This document shows, piece after piece, positions 7,821-15,582 of a stretch of DNA of 52,908 bases (position 1 is the first letter of the stretch; each line of letters starts with the position of its first letter). Below the pieces are notes generated by a model that searched no databases, was not told where the DNA came from, and was given only the letters and a program-made list of their open reading frames with translations. This DNA is from Actinomycetota bacterium. GTDB taxonomy: Bacteria; Actinomycetota; Actinomycetes; S36-B12; GCA-2699445. The translations under genes were made by a program, and so were the position numbers. The stretch lies in contig JAPOIY010000017.1 of the NCBI GenBank assembly GCA_029978705.1, positions 1 to 52,908 on the forward strand. Reading direction: 5' to 3'.

Positions 7821-8744
7821 TCACACGACGAGGCGCAGTGCTGCCGGCACACTGACCAACTCGAGCTCGACCACTGGATCGATCCGCTCGCCGTCGATCT
7901 GCACCGCCGTCGGCCGGTCGGCCCGCAGCGTGAGCCACGGCAGGTCCCGCTGGGCATACCGGCTCCTGCTCTCCCCCGGCTCGGTGCCCCAGATGAGACT
8001 GCGGGACACCCACAACGACGGGGCCACCCGCAGATCGCGGATCGCGAAAACCGCCAGCCCCTCGTCGAAGGACGCCCCGGGGTTGGGGTTGACCGGCAGG
8101 TCACTGAGGAAGGTCCAGGGAGCGGCGTTCTGCACGATGCACACGAACACATGGTCGACGTCCGGTTCGCCGGGACGGCTCACCGTGATCGGGGGGTTCT
8201 TCCGGTCGGTCCCCCGGAAGTACTCCCGCAACGTGGTGGCGAGATAGCGGGCGGGCGAGGCCTTCTTCCCCGCCGAGCGCTGCACCTCCATGGCGGCGAT
8301 GATCTCGGCATCGAGGCCCATGCCCGCGTTCATCGTGAACCAGTGCCCGTTGGCGCGACCGAGGCTGATCGTCCGGTACCGGTGATCGTGCAGGCCACCC
8401 AGCAGCACCCCGGTGGCCTCGACGGGGTCGCGGGGCAGGCCCGCGGCGCGGGCCAGGACGTTGGCCGAGCCGCCGGGAACGGTGGCCAGAGCGGGAACGT
8501 CGGGTCCGGGACCGTCGCTGAGCAGACCGTTCACGACCTCGTTGATCGTGCCGTCGCCGCCCAAGGTGATCACCACGTCCAGCTTCTCGCGAAGGGCCTG
8601 CTCGCCGAGTTCCCGCGCGTGGCCGGGATGGGTGGTGGTGATCACCTCGCAGTCCACCTCGGACCGGAGGGCCGACACGATGACGTCGCGGACCCACTCG
8701 TTGGTGGTCGTCGCGTTGGGGTTCGCCACCAGCAGGCCTCGCAC
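7821..8744 (-). CDS. Diacylglycerol-kinase-family lipid kinase
   Basis: A 307-residue soluble lipid kinase of the DagK/YegS type. LLVANPNATTT at the N-terminus and VVITLGGDGTINEVVNGL (GGDGT at 62-66) form the nucleotide site; VPALATVPGGSANVLARA and MNAGMGLDAEI are further family blocks. It phosphorylates a lipid, probably diacylglycerol or a related polyprenyl or inositol lipid; the substrate is not readable. The GTG start has no Shine-Dalgarno sequence; instead TAGGCT ends exactly six bases upstream, so the message is probably leaderless. It converges with the sigma gene (nine bases apart) and diverges from the membrane protein at 8778 with 33 bases between the start codons. Confidence 0.88.
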   Translation of the reverse strand: MRGLLVANPNATTTNEWVRDVIVSALRSEVDCEVITTTHPGHARELGEQALREKLDVVITLGGDGTINEVVNGLLSDGPGPDVPALATVPGGSANVLARAAGLPRDPVEATGVLLGGLHDHRYRTISLGRANGHWFTMNAGMGLDAEIIAAMEVQRSAGKKASPARYLATTLREYFRGTDRKNPPITVSRPGEPDVDHVFVCIVQNAAPWTFLSDLPVNPNPGASFDEGLAVFAIRDLRVAPSLWVSRSLIWGTEPGESRSRYAQRDLPWLTLRADRPTAVQIDGERIDPVVELELVSVPAALRLVV

Positions 8745-8750
8745 GTGCCG

Positions 8751-8771
8751 AGCCTAGGGCGTGACTACCCT
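8751..8771. promoter_or_regulatory. Face-to-face leaderless promoters of the lipid kinase and the membrane protein
   Basis: On the minus strand TAGGCT (8751-8756) ends six bases before the kinase GTG; on the plus strand TACCCT (8766-8771) ends six bases before the ATG at 8778. Only nine bases separate the hexamers, so each promoter's upstream half must lie in the other gene's coding sequence and both cannot be occupied at once. Confidence 0.65.
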
Positions 8772-8777
8772 GGCGCC

Positions 8778-9218
8778 ATGGCATCGGCTGCGCGCGTCAT
8801 CAGTTCGGCCGTCGCCGGGGCCGAAGGGCTGGGCCTGCTGGGCTACGCCGCCAGCATCGCAGTGGTCGCCGTCACGTCCGGCATCGCGGGACCGGCGGAG
8901 GTGTCCTCCCCCTCCGGCGTCGTCGTCGAGATCGTCACCTTCGCCCTCCTCGGTGCCGGACTGGTCGTCGTCGCGGTGGGCCGGTGGCGGGGCCACGGGT
9001 GGGCCACGATCCCCTTCGTGGTGGCGCAACTGCTCGCCCTCACCGTGGGGGTCCCGCTGGCGACGGGCGCCACCGAGGGGCGCGCTGCCGGCTACCTGAT
9101 CACGGCGGTGGCCGTCCTCGGCCTCGTCTCGCTGTTCCTCGGGGGGCGGGATCCCGCCTGGGAGGTGACCGACGCGTCATCCCCCCAGGAGCGGGATGGT
9201 GACCACCTCGAACGGTAG
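8778..9218 (+). CDS. Four-helix integral membrane protein of unknown function
   Basis: 146 residues with about four hydrophobic helices (starting near residues 12, 45, 76 and 105) and short loops; the C-terminal 20 residues are charged (DPAWEVTDASS...). ATG at 8778 is used because a -10 like TACCCT ends six bases before it and the homologous-looking hydrophobic region begins just after. No enzyme motif is seen and I do not recognise the family. The 3' end overlaps the end of the TetR-like gene on the other strand by 42 bases, so the charged tail is coded on both strands. Confidence 0.72.
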   Translation: MASAARVISSAVAGAEGLGLLGYAASIAVVAVTSGIAGPAEVSSPSGVVVEIVTFALLGAGLVVVAVGRWRGHGWATIPFVVAQLLALTVGVPLATGATEGRAAGYLITAVAVLGLVSLFLGGRDPAWEVTDASSPQERDGDHLER

Positions 9219-10304
9219 GCGGTACGCGTCGGGGACCAGGACCGCGAGGAAGTACGCCCCCACTCCCAGCGCGTACCCCAGATGCACCTCACCGGCCACG
9301 CGGTCCGGGGGCCACTCCGGATGCCGGATCGCTAGGTCCTGCGAGAGCGGGTCGAGGATCTCGTCCTGCAGGCGCAGCATGGTTCGGTCGTGCCACGAGA
9401 GCCTCAACTGCTCCAGCGCCAGGACCCGTTCGAAAGCGAAGTCGGGCCGCTGGAACTCTCGCAGGCCCACGGCGTCCGCGACCCCAGGTCCCTGCGCCTC
9501 ACCCACCTCGCGCAGGAACGCGTCATTGGCGCCTAGGCAGACCTTCTGCTGGCGCTGGGTGGCCTCCCGGAACAGCGCGGCCTTGTCCGGGTGGATGTCG
9601 AACAGCGCCCCTTCCGGGACTCCGCTGCGGTGGGCGATCTCGGGGACCGCCGCTTCGTCGAATCCGCGCAGCGCCACTTCGGCGAGAGTTTCGGTCATGA
9701 GCCGGTGCGCCACCCCGCCCCCGGGCTCCCGGTAGATCGTCTGCGAGATGTGGTCGGCCCGCGGCAACAGCGCTTCCGCGCTCGGCGGCGCCGGGTGAGC
9801 CAGGGCCGCGCGCAGATCCCGCACCAGCTGCTCCCAGTCGACGGCGACCGGTCGGGAACGCCGCGCCCCCGCCAGTCCCAGACCGAGTGCCGTCACGTAG
9901 GCCCGCTGGGCGGCCCGCGTGGGGGTGTTCCGGACCGAGGATCCCGCCAAGTGCTGACGGAGGGGGGCCAGCGCCTCCCCCATCACGGCGTCCGACACCC
10001 ACGGGTTGTAGAGAGAGACCACCACCAATTCCAGGGCGGCTCGCAACTCGGGCGAGGGAGTGGCCATTCGCCACAGGTTCTCCCTCATGGCGTGGACTTT
10101 CCCGCGACCGCGCAGTGTGCCGGCGCTGGTCATGAGATCCCGCAGGCTGTCCTCGAAGCTGGGTCCAAGGTGTTGTCGCCAGAGGTCCGCCGCCACGCGC
10201 CCGGCGGGGGCGGCTCCCCCGGCACGGTCCAGCCACGCGCCCCAACCCGCGTCGGCCAGGATTCGCGTCTGGGCCCCAGCATCCGGGCGACGGTTCTGCC
10301 CCAT
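9177..10304 (-). CDS. Double-length TetR-family regulator with a degenerate first module
   Basis: 375 residues, nearly twice a normal TetR repressor. A recognisable TetR DNA-binding domain lies in the second half (about 203-250): MTETLAEVALRGFDEAAVPEIAHRSGVPEGALFDIHPDKAALF is split by a classic helix-turn-helix. It is followed by a ligand-domain-like helical stretch. Residues 11-60 (TRILADAGWGAWLDRAGGA...) look like a decayed copy of the same domain with its own ligand-domain-like region to about 170, so the protein reads as two TetR modules in tandem. ATG at 10304 is chosen because TACTCT ends eight bases upstream. The 3' end overlaps the convergent membrane-protein gene. Effector and operator are unknown. 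Confidence 0.72.
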   Translation of the reverse strand: MGQNRRPDAGAQTRILADAGWGAWLDRAGGAAPAGRVAADLWRQHLGPSFEDSLRDLMTSAGTLRGRGKVHAMRENLWRMATPSPELRAALELVVVSLYNPWVSDAVMGEALAPLRQHLAGSSVRNTPTRAAQRAYVTALGLGLAGARRSRPVAVDWEQLVRDLRAALAHPAPPSAEALLPRADHISQTIYREPGGGVAHRLMTETLAEVALRGFDEAAVPEIAHRSGVPEGALFDIHPDKAALFREATQRQQKVCLGANDAFLREVGEAQGPGVADAVGLREFQRPDFAFERVLALEQLRLSWHDRTMLRLQDEILDPLSQDLAIRHPEWPPDRVAGEVHLGYALGVGAYFLAVLVPDAYRLPFEVVTIPLLGG

Positions 10305-10312
10305 GCCGCCGA

Positions 10313-10318
10313 AGAGTA
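10313..10318 (-). promoter_or_regulatory. -10 element of the TetR-like gene
   Basis: Minus-strand TACTCT ending eight bases before the ATG at 10304, consistent with a leaderless or nearly leaderless transcript. Confidence 0.4.
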
Positions 10319-10516
10319 GTCGGCGGCTGTGATGGGCGCACCGGACGCGATGTGACCAACGCGACACCGCAGACGGCCACCACGCAGCCGATTGGTCTTG
10401 TCTGACCCCCCGGAACCTGTAACCCTGAACGAGTCGGTCTGAAGCCGACAGCGGGGTCGTGGTCGAGAGCCTAGTGCATCACCTGAGGAAGCATGAGGCC
10501 GCCCCTGACCTGCGCT

Positions 10517-10532
10517 CGTGAACGCATTCACA
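10517..10532. promoter_or_regulatory. CRP/FNR-family binding site upstream of whiB1
   Basis: CGTGA-ACGCAT-TCACA matches the CRP consensus TGTGA-N6-TCACA at nine of ten half-site positions and is symmetric in its core (GTGA-N6-TCAC). It lies 41-56 bases before the whiB1 ATG. A poorer candidate, TGTGA-CCAACG-CGACA, lies at 10351-10366. In M. tuberculosis whiB1 is directly controlled by the CRP homologue Rv3676, which makes this assignment plausible; the promoter itself could not be placed. Confidence 0.6.
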
Positions 10533-10537
10533 AGCAC

Positions 10538-10552
10538 GCCGGAGAGTCCGGC
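10538..10552 (+). other. Small hairpin in the whiB1 leader
   Basis: GCCGGA-GAG-TCCGGC, a perfect six-base-pair stem with a three-base loop, ten bases before the Shine-Dalgarno sequence GAGGAGGA of whiB1. It would form in the mRNA leader if transcription starts upstream of it. Significance unknown. Confidence 0.4.
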
Positions 10553-10572
10553 GCGCGACTTGAGGAGGACGC

Positions 10573-10824
10573 ATGGACTGGCGACACTCCGCCGCCTGCC
10601 GTGACGAAGAGCCGGAATTGTTCTTCCCGATCGGTAATACCGGTCCTGCGCTGCAGCAGATCGATGAAGCCAAGCGTGTCTGCCAGTCGTGCGACGTGGT
10701 CGAGTCCTGCCTGAACTGGGCCATCGAGACCGGTCAGGACGCGGGCGTCTGGGGCGGTCTGAGCGAGGACGAACGTCGGTCGCTCAAGCGCCGCCGGGCC
10801 CGCGAACGCGCGCGGATGGCCTGA
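10573..10824 (+). CDS. whiB1: WhiB-family iron-sulfur transcriptional regulator, WhiB1 type
   Basis: 83 residues. Four cysteines at 9, 37, 40 and 46 (C-x27-C-x2-C-x5-C) bind a [4Fe-4S] cluster; GVWGG follows, and the tail is basic (RRSLKRRRARERAR) for DNA contact. The start MDWRH..CRDEEPELFFP..N.GPALQQI matches WhiB1 specifically, an essential NO-responsive partner of the primary sigma factor in mycobacteria. A strong GAGGAGGA lies before the ATG. The roughly 270-base upstream region holds the CRP-like site and a hairpin. The convergent neighbour is a PdtaS kinase, the same order as in M. tuberculosis. Wbl proteins act on region 4 of SigA to tune transcription. Confidence 0.96.
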   Translation: MDWRHSAACRDEEPELFFPIGNTGPALQQIDEAKRVCQSCDVVESCLNWAIETGQDAGVWGGLSEDERRSLKRRRARERARMA

Positions 10825-10832
10825 CCCACCAG

Positions 10833-12320
10833 TCACAGCACACATGAGATGGCCACCTCGGTGGCCATCTCATCGTGTTTCAGGCCCTCCCCCGGAACGG
10901 GCCACGGCGGGTGGCCCCCACTGCGCACCACCATCGTCCCACCGAGTTGTTCGGTCACGAGGGTGCGCGCGATCTGCAGTCCCAGCCCCGTGGCGGACTC
11001 CGCGTCGAATCCCACCCCGTCGTCGGCGACCCGCAACACGATCCGGTCGTCGTCCCGTTCGCAGGACACGACGACATGTTCGGCGTGGCTGTGTTCCATC
11101 GCGTTGAGCAGCAGTTCGGCCAGCACCATCGCCAGCGGGGTGGCCGCAGCGGACGGCAGGATCCCCAACGACCCGGCCATCGTGACCCGGGGCGACGGCT
11201 GCTCCTGGGCCGCGGCTGCGTCCCGGGCCATGGTGAGCACCCGCCCGCTGATATCGGTGAAGTCGATCTCCTCGCCCGGGCTACGGGACAGCGAGTCGTG
11301 GACCAGCGCGATGGTGCCGACCCGGGCCACGGCGTCCGACAACGCCGCGCGCCCCTCGCCGGCGGGCATGCGGCGCGCCTGCAGGCGCAGGAGGGCGCCC
11401 ACCGTCTGCAGGTTGTTCTTCACGCGGTGGTGGATCTCGCGGATGGTGGCGTCCTTGCTGAGGAGCGCCCGCTCCTGTCGCCGAGTGTCGGACACGTCCC
11501 GAACCAGCACGACGGCGCCCGAGGAGCCGTGGGGGTCGCGCAGCGGCAGCGTGCGCATGGTGATGATGCCCGCCGCCGAGGTGAACTCGGCTTCCCCCGC
11601 CTCCCCGGAGGCCACCCGCAGGTCGTCGGGGTCGACGGGTTCGTGGCGGGGCATGGAGCGGGACAGTTCCTCCGCCAGGAGGGTGCCGTCAGCGGGGTCG
11701 ACGATGCCGAAGCGGCGCAGGCACGACCGCGCGTTCGGCGATGCGTAGCGGATCGCGCCGGCCGCATCCAGGCGGATCAGCCCATCTCCGACCCGGGGCA
11801 CGTCGCCGCCGAGCGTTCCCGGGGTGGCCAGGGGGAGCTCCCCGCGGCTGAGCATCCCGAACAGAATGTCGCCGGCGCTGAGGTACTGCTTCTCGAGCTC
11901 CCCGAGCCGTCGCTGGTCGATCTGGCTGTACCGGGCGACGACCGCGACCACCGAGCCGCGGTACGGGATAGGGATCGCCTCGATCGGTTCGGGCACCTGC
12001 CGGTTGCCGAGCCGGGCGCCGCGTTCCCCGGCCCCACGCACGATCTCCCCCGCCACAAGGGCGCGCTCCAGCGTCAGGGCGTGGGAGCGGGGGAGGAAGG
12101 AGCGCACGGGATCCTCGGTGACCGCCGTCGGCGCCGTCGACGGGCGGACATGAGCGGCCACGAACCATCCGGCGGCATCCCACGTGCGCACGAACAGCAC
12201 CAGATCGGAGAAACTCAGATCCGCCAGCAGCGACCATTCCCGGACGAGCGCCGACAGGTAGTCCCGCTCCTCGCCGGACAGTTCGGTCCGCGTCCGGATC
12301 ACGCTCTCCCAGGTGGCCAT
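10833..12320 (-). CDS. pdtaS: Cytosolic sensor histidine kinase, PdtaS type
   Basis: 495 residues: GAF-like domain (about 10-155), PAS-like domain (about 175-285), HisKA_2 dimerisation domain with the phospho-acceptor motif IREIHHRVKNNLQTVG (His297/298), and an HATPase domain with LAELLLNAMEHS (N-box), ADDGVGFD and GLGLQIA. No membrane segment. PdtaS phosphorylates PdtaR, an ANTAR RNA-binding antiterminator, in mycobacteria; no pdtaR lies in this window. ATG at 12320 is chosen over upstream starts because homologous sequence begins there and GATACT ends five bases upstream. The last coding bases form a long palindrome that probably terminates transcription from both sides. It lies back to back with whiB1. 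Confidence 0.92.
   Translation of the reverse strand: MATWESVIRTRTELSGEERDYLSALVREWSLLADLSFSDLVLFVRTWDAAGWFVAAHVRPSTAPTAVTEDPVRSFLPRSHALTLERALVAGEIVRGAGERGARLGNRQVPEPIEAIPIPYRGSVVAVVARYSQIDQRRLGELEKQYLSAGDILFGMLSRGELPLATPGTLGGDVPRVGDGLIRLDAAGAIRYASPNARSCLRRFGIVDPADGTLLAEELSRSMPRHEPVDPDDLRVASGEAGEAEFTSAAGIITMRTLPLRDPHGSSGAVVLVRDVSDTRRQERALLSKDATIREIHHRVKNNLQTVGALLRLQARRMPAGEGRAALSDAVARVGTIALVHDSLSRSPGEEIDFTDISGRVLTMARDAAAAQEQPSPRVTMAGSLGILPSAAATPLAMVLAELLLNAMEHSHAEHVVVSCERDDDRIVLRVADDGVGFDAESATGLGLQIARTLVTEQLGGTMVVRSGGHPPWPVPGEGLKHDEMATEVAISCVL
10844..10873. terminator. Bidirectional hairpin inside the 3' end of pdtaS
   Basis: A perfect 14-base inverted repeat with a two-base centre: ATGAGATGGCCACC, TC, then its reverse complement, extendable by four more pairs with one bulge. 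On the plus strand it follows the whiB1 stop by 19 bases and is followed by CGTGTTTC. It lies within the last pdtaS codons, so the C-terminal residues of the kinase (EMATEVAIS) are constrained by it. No long U-tract follows, so termination efficiency is uncertain. Confidence 0.65.
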
Positions 12321-12451
12321 ACCCCAGTATCCTCGGCCGCCCGGCCCGCGTCCGGCCGGTCCCCGCGGCACATGCCAGAATCCGAGCACACCGTCCGGCC
12401 CGGGTCCGCAGCACCGCGACCCCGCCGACCGGTGGAAGGCGGTGACCGACG

Positions 12452-12985
12452 ATGCCCGACCCGATGCTGCGGTGGCACCCCACCCGGTGGGTACCCGCGC
12501 TGGGTGCTCTCCTCCTCCTGTTGGCCGGCTGCGGCACGGTGACCTTCACCAACCGGGTCGCGGTGAGTGTGGCCGACTCCTCCCGGCAGTGGGGGGACGA
12601 GCCTCTCGCGGTCAGCGTCTTCGACCCGCTGATGGGCGACACCCGCGACTGGGCTCGGGAGTCCCTGGGCACGACAGCTCCCGGCGAGCCGTACCGGCGG
12701 GACCTGCCGGACACCGGCACCCGCTGGGTCGGGGACAGCAGCCCTCCCCGGACCGTCCAGGTGGGCATCTACCTGCCGGAGGTGGACCGCACCGGCTACT
12801 ACGCCGTGACCGTCGAACCGGTGTCCGGTCAGACCCGGTCCTACGACGCGACGTACGTCAGTTACGACTACTCGTGGGAGACGACCACCGGACGGCGGCC
12901 GACCGGACCGCCCCTGCCGCTGACCGTCACCAGTCTGGACAACGGGAACGGATGGGACCTGCAGCTCGCCGTGGCCCTCCCCTGA
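12452..12985 (+). CDS. Predicted lipoprotein of unknown function
   Basis: 177 residues. A positively charged start, a hydrophobic stretch (about 13-24) and the lipobox LLAGC give a lipid-anchored Cys near residue 27. The exported part is rich in Thr, Asp and Tyr, with blocks such as VQVGIYLPEVDRTGYYAVTVEP that look like a beta-sandwich. I do not recognise the family. ATG at 12452 and ATG at 12464 are both possible; neither has a clear Shine-Dalgarno sequence. The 130 bases between this gene and pdtaS show no other feature I can support. Confidence 0.72.
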   Translation: MPDPMLRWHPTRWVPALGALLLLLAGCGTVTFTNRVAVSVADSSRQWGDEPLAVSVFDPLMGDTRDWARESLGTTAPGEPYRRDLPDTGTRWVGDSSPPRTVQVGIYLPEVDRTGYYAVTVEPVSGQTRSYDATYVSYDYSWETTTGRRPTGPPLPLTVTSLDNGNGWDLQLAVALP

Positions 12986-12996
12986 CCGGTGGTCAG
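12982..12996. terminator. Palindrome containing both stop codons of convergent genes
   Basis: CTGACC-GGT-GGTCAG: the TGA of the lipoprotein and the TGA of the ATP-grasp gene sit in opposite arms of a six-base-pair stem. Too short to be a strong terminator alone; the same arrangement recurs at other convergent ends in the window. Confidence 0.35.
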
Positions 12997-13838
12997 AGCG
13001 CGGCCATGGCCGTCACCAGGCGTCGCAGGGCCATCGGGTCGCGGGTCAGGAACAGGGAGGGTTCGACGAGTTCGAGTTCCGCCACGCGAGGCTCCCCCCG
13101 ATCGTCCCGGATGAGGTCGACCCGCGCGTACAGCAGTTCGTGGGGGACCGCCGCCAGCGCCTGCTCGGCGACATCCCGCTCCTCGGGGGCGATGGGCACC
13201 GCATCCGACACCGACTCCTCGTCGTCGCCCATGCGGGGCGCCTTGCGCACCGCGTGGGTGAATTCCCCGTCGATCCACACCAGCGACCGTTCCCCATAGT
13301 CCATGACCGACGACAGGAACGGCTGCACCATCGCCTCCCGCTCGGTGACCAGCCGCTGCCAGAAGGCAACCGCATCCGGGGACTCGGGATCCGAGACCCG
13401 TTCGGTGAGATAGGACCCGGCTCCCACCACCGGTTTGGCGACCACGTCGGACCAGACGTTGTCGTCCATGATCGTGGCCAGCGGCACCCGCGACCCCCGG
13501 GCCACCCACGCGGTCGGCACCACCGGTACCCCCACCTCCACGAGGTCCCGCAGGTAGCCCTTGTGGGTGTTCCACACGACGACGGAAGCCGGATTGAGCA
13601 GTCGGGTCATCCGCTCGGTCGCCAGCGCCCAGTCCAGGAAACGGTCCAGGTGGTCGATGTAGTTCCACGTGGAGCGGATCACTGCCGCGCGGTAGCTCCC
13701 CCAGTCGGGGGCGGGCTCGGTGTCCCACGCCACCAGCTCGACGGCGACCCCGGCGTCCCGCAGGGCATCGAGGAGGACGTCCTCGTCATGGTCGGGTTCG
13801 GGCATGGAGCGGCATGTCACGACGGCGATCGGTCCCAT
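12993..13838 (-). CDS. ATP-grasp domain ligase (RimK/glutathione-synthetase-like)
   Basis: 281 residues. The N-terminal part reads like a pre-ATP-grasp Rossmann domain (VVTCRSMPEPDHDEDVLLDALRD, then AVIRSTWNY); the middle has KGYLRDLVEVGVPVVPTAWV and VAKPVVGAGSYLTERV for ATP binding; AELELVEPSLFL near the end carries metal-binding acidic residues. Such enzymes join a carboxylate to an amine or hydroxyl through an acylphosphate; O-ureido-serine cyclo-ligase and many uncharacterised proteins share this layout. The substrate cannot be deduced. ATG at 13838 follows TTGAAT by six bases, a weak leaderless signal. Confidence 0.78.
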   Translation of the reverse strand: MGPIAVVTCRSMPEPDHDEDVLLDALRDAGVAVELVAWDTEPAPDWGSYRAAVIRSTWNYIDHLDRFLDWALATERMTRLLNPASVVVWNTHKGYLRDLVEVGVPVVPTAWVARGSRVPLATIMDDNVWSDVVAKPVVGAGSYLTERVSDPESPDAVAFWQRLVTEREAMVQPFLSSVMDYGERSLVWIDGEFTHAVRKAPRMGDDEESVSDAVPIAPEERDVAEQALAAVPHELLYARVDLIRDDRGEPRVAELELVEPSLFLTRDPMALRRLVTAMAAL

Positions 13839-13886
13839 GGCGCCATTCAACCGTCCGGCTCGTGCCGGTGCCCAGCCGGGCCGCCG

Positions 13887-13892
13887 TAGGCT
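13887..13892 (+). promoter_or_regulatory. -10 element of the acetolactate-synthase-like gene
   Basis: TAGGCT ends exactly six bases before the ATG at 13899 and there is no Shine-Dalgarno sequence, so the transcript is probably leaderless. Confidence 0.6.
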
Positions 13893-13898
13893 GCGGGC

Positions 13899-15575
13899 AT
13901 GACGAGTACACCGGAACTCAATGGCCACGGCGGCGACCATGTGGTGGCGGCGGCTGCGGCCCACGGCGCCGACGTGATGTGGACCCTGTCCGGCGCCCAC
14001 GTCTTCCCGGTCTACGACGCCGCGGTGGGTGGGCGCGAGACGGTGACCGCGCACGACCCGTCCCAGACCGGCCCCGTGCGGATCGTCGACGTACGCCATG
14101 AGGCGACTGCCGCGTTCGCGGCCGAGGCCACCGGGAAACTCACCCGCCGGCCGGGATTCGCGGTGGTGACGGCCGGCCCCGGCGTCACGAACACGGTGAG
14201 CGCCCTCACGAGCGCCTGGTTCAACGGGTCGCCCATGGTGGTCCTGGGTGGCCGGTCCCCGGCCGGCCGGTGGGGGCAGGGGGCCCTGCAGGAACTGGAC
14301 CATCCCCCGCTGGTAGCCCCCGTCACGAAGTCGGCTGTGACGGTCTCCGAGCCGGAACGGGTGGGGGCGGAGCTGGACCGCGCCTTCGTCACGGCCGCCA
14401 CCGCCCATCGCGGCCCCACCTTCGTGGACATCCCCATGGATGTCCTGTTCTCGCACGCGAGAGGGCCCGCAGCCACGGGCGCGCTGCCGGCGGGCACCAC
14501 CCCCGACGCTGCTGCCGTCTCCGGCGTCGCGGAGCTGCTGGCGGGCGCGGAACGTCCCGTCGTGGTGCTCGGCGGCGACGTGTGGGCCGACGGTGCCGAT
14601 GTGGTCGCCCGCGACGTGGTGACGGAATTGGAGCTGCCGGTCATCGCCAACGGGATGGGGCGCGGGGTCCTGCCGCGGGGGCACGACTGCCTCGTCACAC
14701 GCGCCCGCTCGGCCGCCTTCGCCGGAGCCGACCTCGTCGTCGTAGTGGGGGCGCCGCTGGACTTCCGGCTCGGGTACGGCGTCTTCGGCTCCCCCCCGGC
14801 ACGTGTCGTGCACATCGCCGACTCCGCCGAGCAGCTCGCGACCCATGTGGAGCTGGCCGGGTCCGCGGCCGGCGACCTGTCGGCCATCCTGCGCGGCCTC
14901 TCCGACGCCTACGCCACGGCCCCGTCCCGCGACCACCGCCCGTGGACCCGCGAGTTGCGGGAGAGGCACGAGGCCGCCGTGGCGGCGGACGGCGCCGAAC
15001 TGGAGTCCGACGCCGACCCCATCCATCCGGGCCGGATCTACGGGGAACTCCTGCCGCGACTGGCGGACGACGCCGTCGTGATCGGCGACGGGGGCGACTT
15101 CGTGTCCTTCGCCGGCCGCTACGTGGAACCCATGGCCCCCGGGAACTGGCTGGATCCGGGGCCCTACGGTTGCCTGGGCACCGGGTTGGGGTACGCCATG
15201 GCCGCGCGGGTCGCACGACCGGACAGCCAGGTCGCCCTCCTCATGGGGGACGGGGCGGCTGCCTTCTCACTCATGGACGTGGACTCCCTCGTCCGCCACA
15301 ACCTGCCGGTGGTCATGGTCGTGGGCAACAACAGCGCCTGGGGACTCGAGAAGCACCCCATGCGTTTCCTCTACGGCTATGACGTGGCGGCGGATCTGCG
15401 GCCGACCCGCTACGACGAGGTGGTGGGGGCACTGGGCGGCGCGGGGGAGACCATCACCCGGCCCGGTGACATCGGAGCGGCCCTGGACCGGGCGTTCGCA
15501 GCGAACGTCCCCTACCTGGTGAACGTGATGACGGACCCCGAGGCGGCGTACCCGCGCAGCACGACAGGCGTCTGA
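13899..15575 (+). CDS. Thiamine-diphosphate-dependent enzyme, acetolactate-synthase-like (IlvG type)
   Basis: 558 residues with the three-domain layout of the acetolactate synthase family. Glu68 in DVRHEATAAFAAEA is the conserved ThDP-activating glutamate; GFAVVTAGPGVTN and PMVVLGGRSP follow; the central domain starts near 200 (PVVVLGGDVWADGAD); the ThDP/Mg motif GDGAAAFSLMDVDSL...NN begins near 449. No regulatory small subunit (ilvN/H) lies beside it, so this is more likely a catabolic or side-activity homologue such as IlvG than the main branched-chain enzyme. It is divergent from the ATP-grasp gene and converges with the thioesterase. Confidence 0.87.
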   Translation: MTSTPELNGHGGDHVVAAAAAHGADVMWTLSGAHVFPVYDAAVGGRETVTAHDPSQTGPVRIVDVRHEATAAFAAEATGKLTRRPGFAVVTAGPGVTNTVSALTSAWFNGSPMVVLGGRSPAGRWGQGALQELDHPPLVAPVTKSAVTVSEPERVGAELDRAFVTAATAHRGPTFVDIPMDVLFSHARGPAATGALPAGTTPDAAAVSGVAELLAGAERPVVVLGGDVWADGADVVARDVVTELELPVIANGMGRGVLPRGHDCLVTRARSAAFAGADLVVVVGAPLDFRLGYGVFGSPPARVVHIADSAEQLATHVELAGSAAGDLSAILRGLSDAYATAPSRDHRPWTRELRERHEAAVAADGAELESDADPIHPGRIYGELLPRLADDAVVIGDGGDFVSFAGRYVEPMAPGNWLDPGPYGCLGTGLGYAMAARVARPDSQVALLMGDGAAAFSLMDVDSLVRHNLPVVMVVGNNSAWGLEKHPMRFLYGYDVAADLRPTRYDEVVGALGGAGETITRPGDIGAALDRAFAANVPYLVNVMTDPEAAYPRSTTGV

Positions 15576-15582
15576 ACGCGCC

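Noticed and set aside
10351-10366. Second CRP-like site TGTGA-N6-CGACA upstream of whiB1
   Set aside because: Only the left half matches well; three of five positions match on the right. Kept as a note in the main site entry but not listed as a feature.
12993-15026. Upstream extension of the ATP-grasp frame to 677 residues
   Set aside because: The added part lies antisense to the acetolactate-synthase-like gene and has random composition; the real start is 13838.
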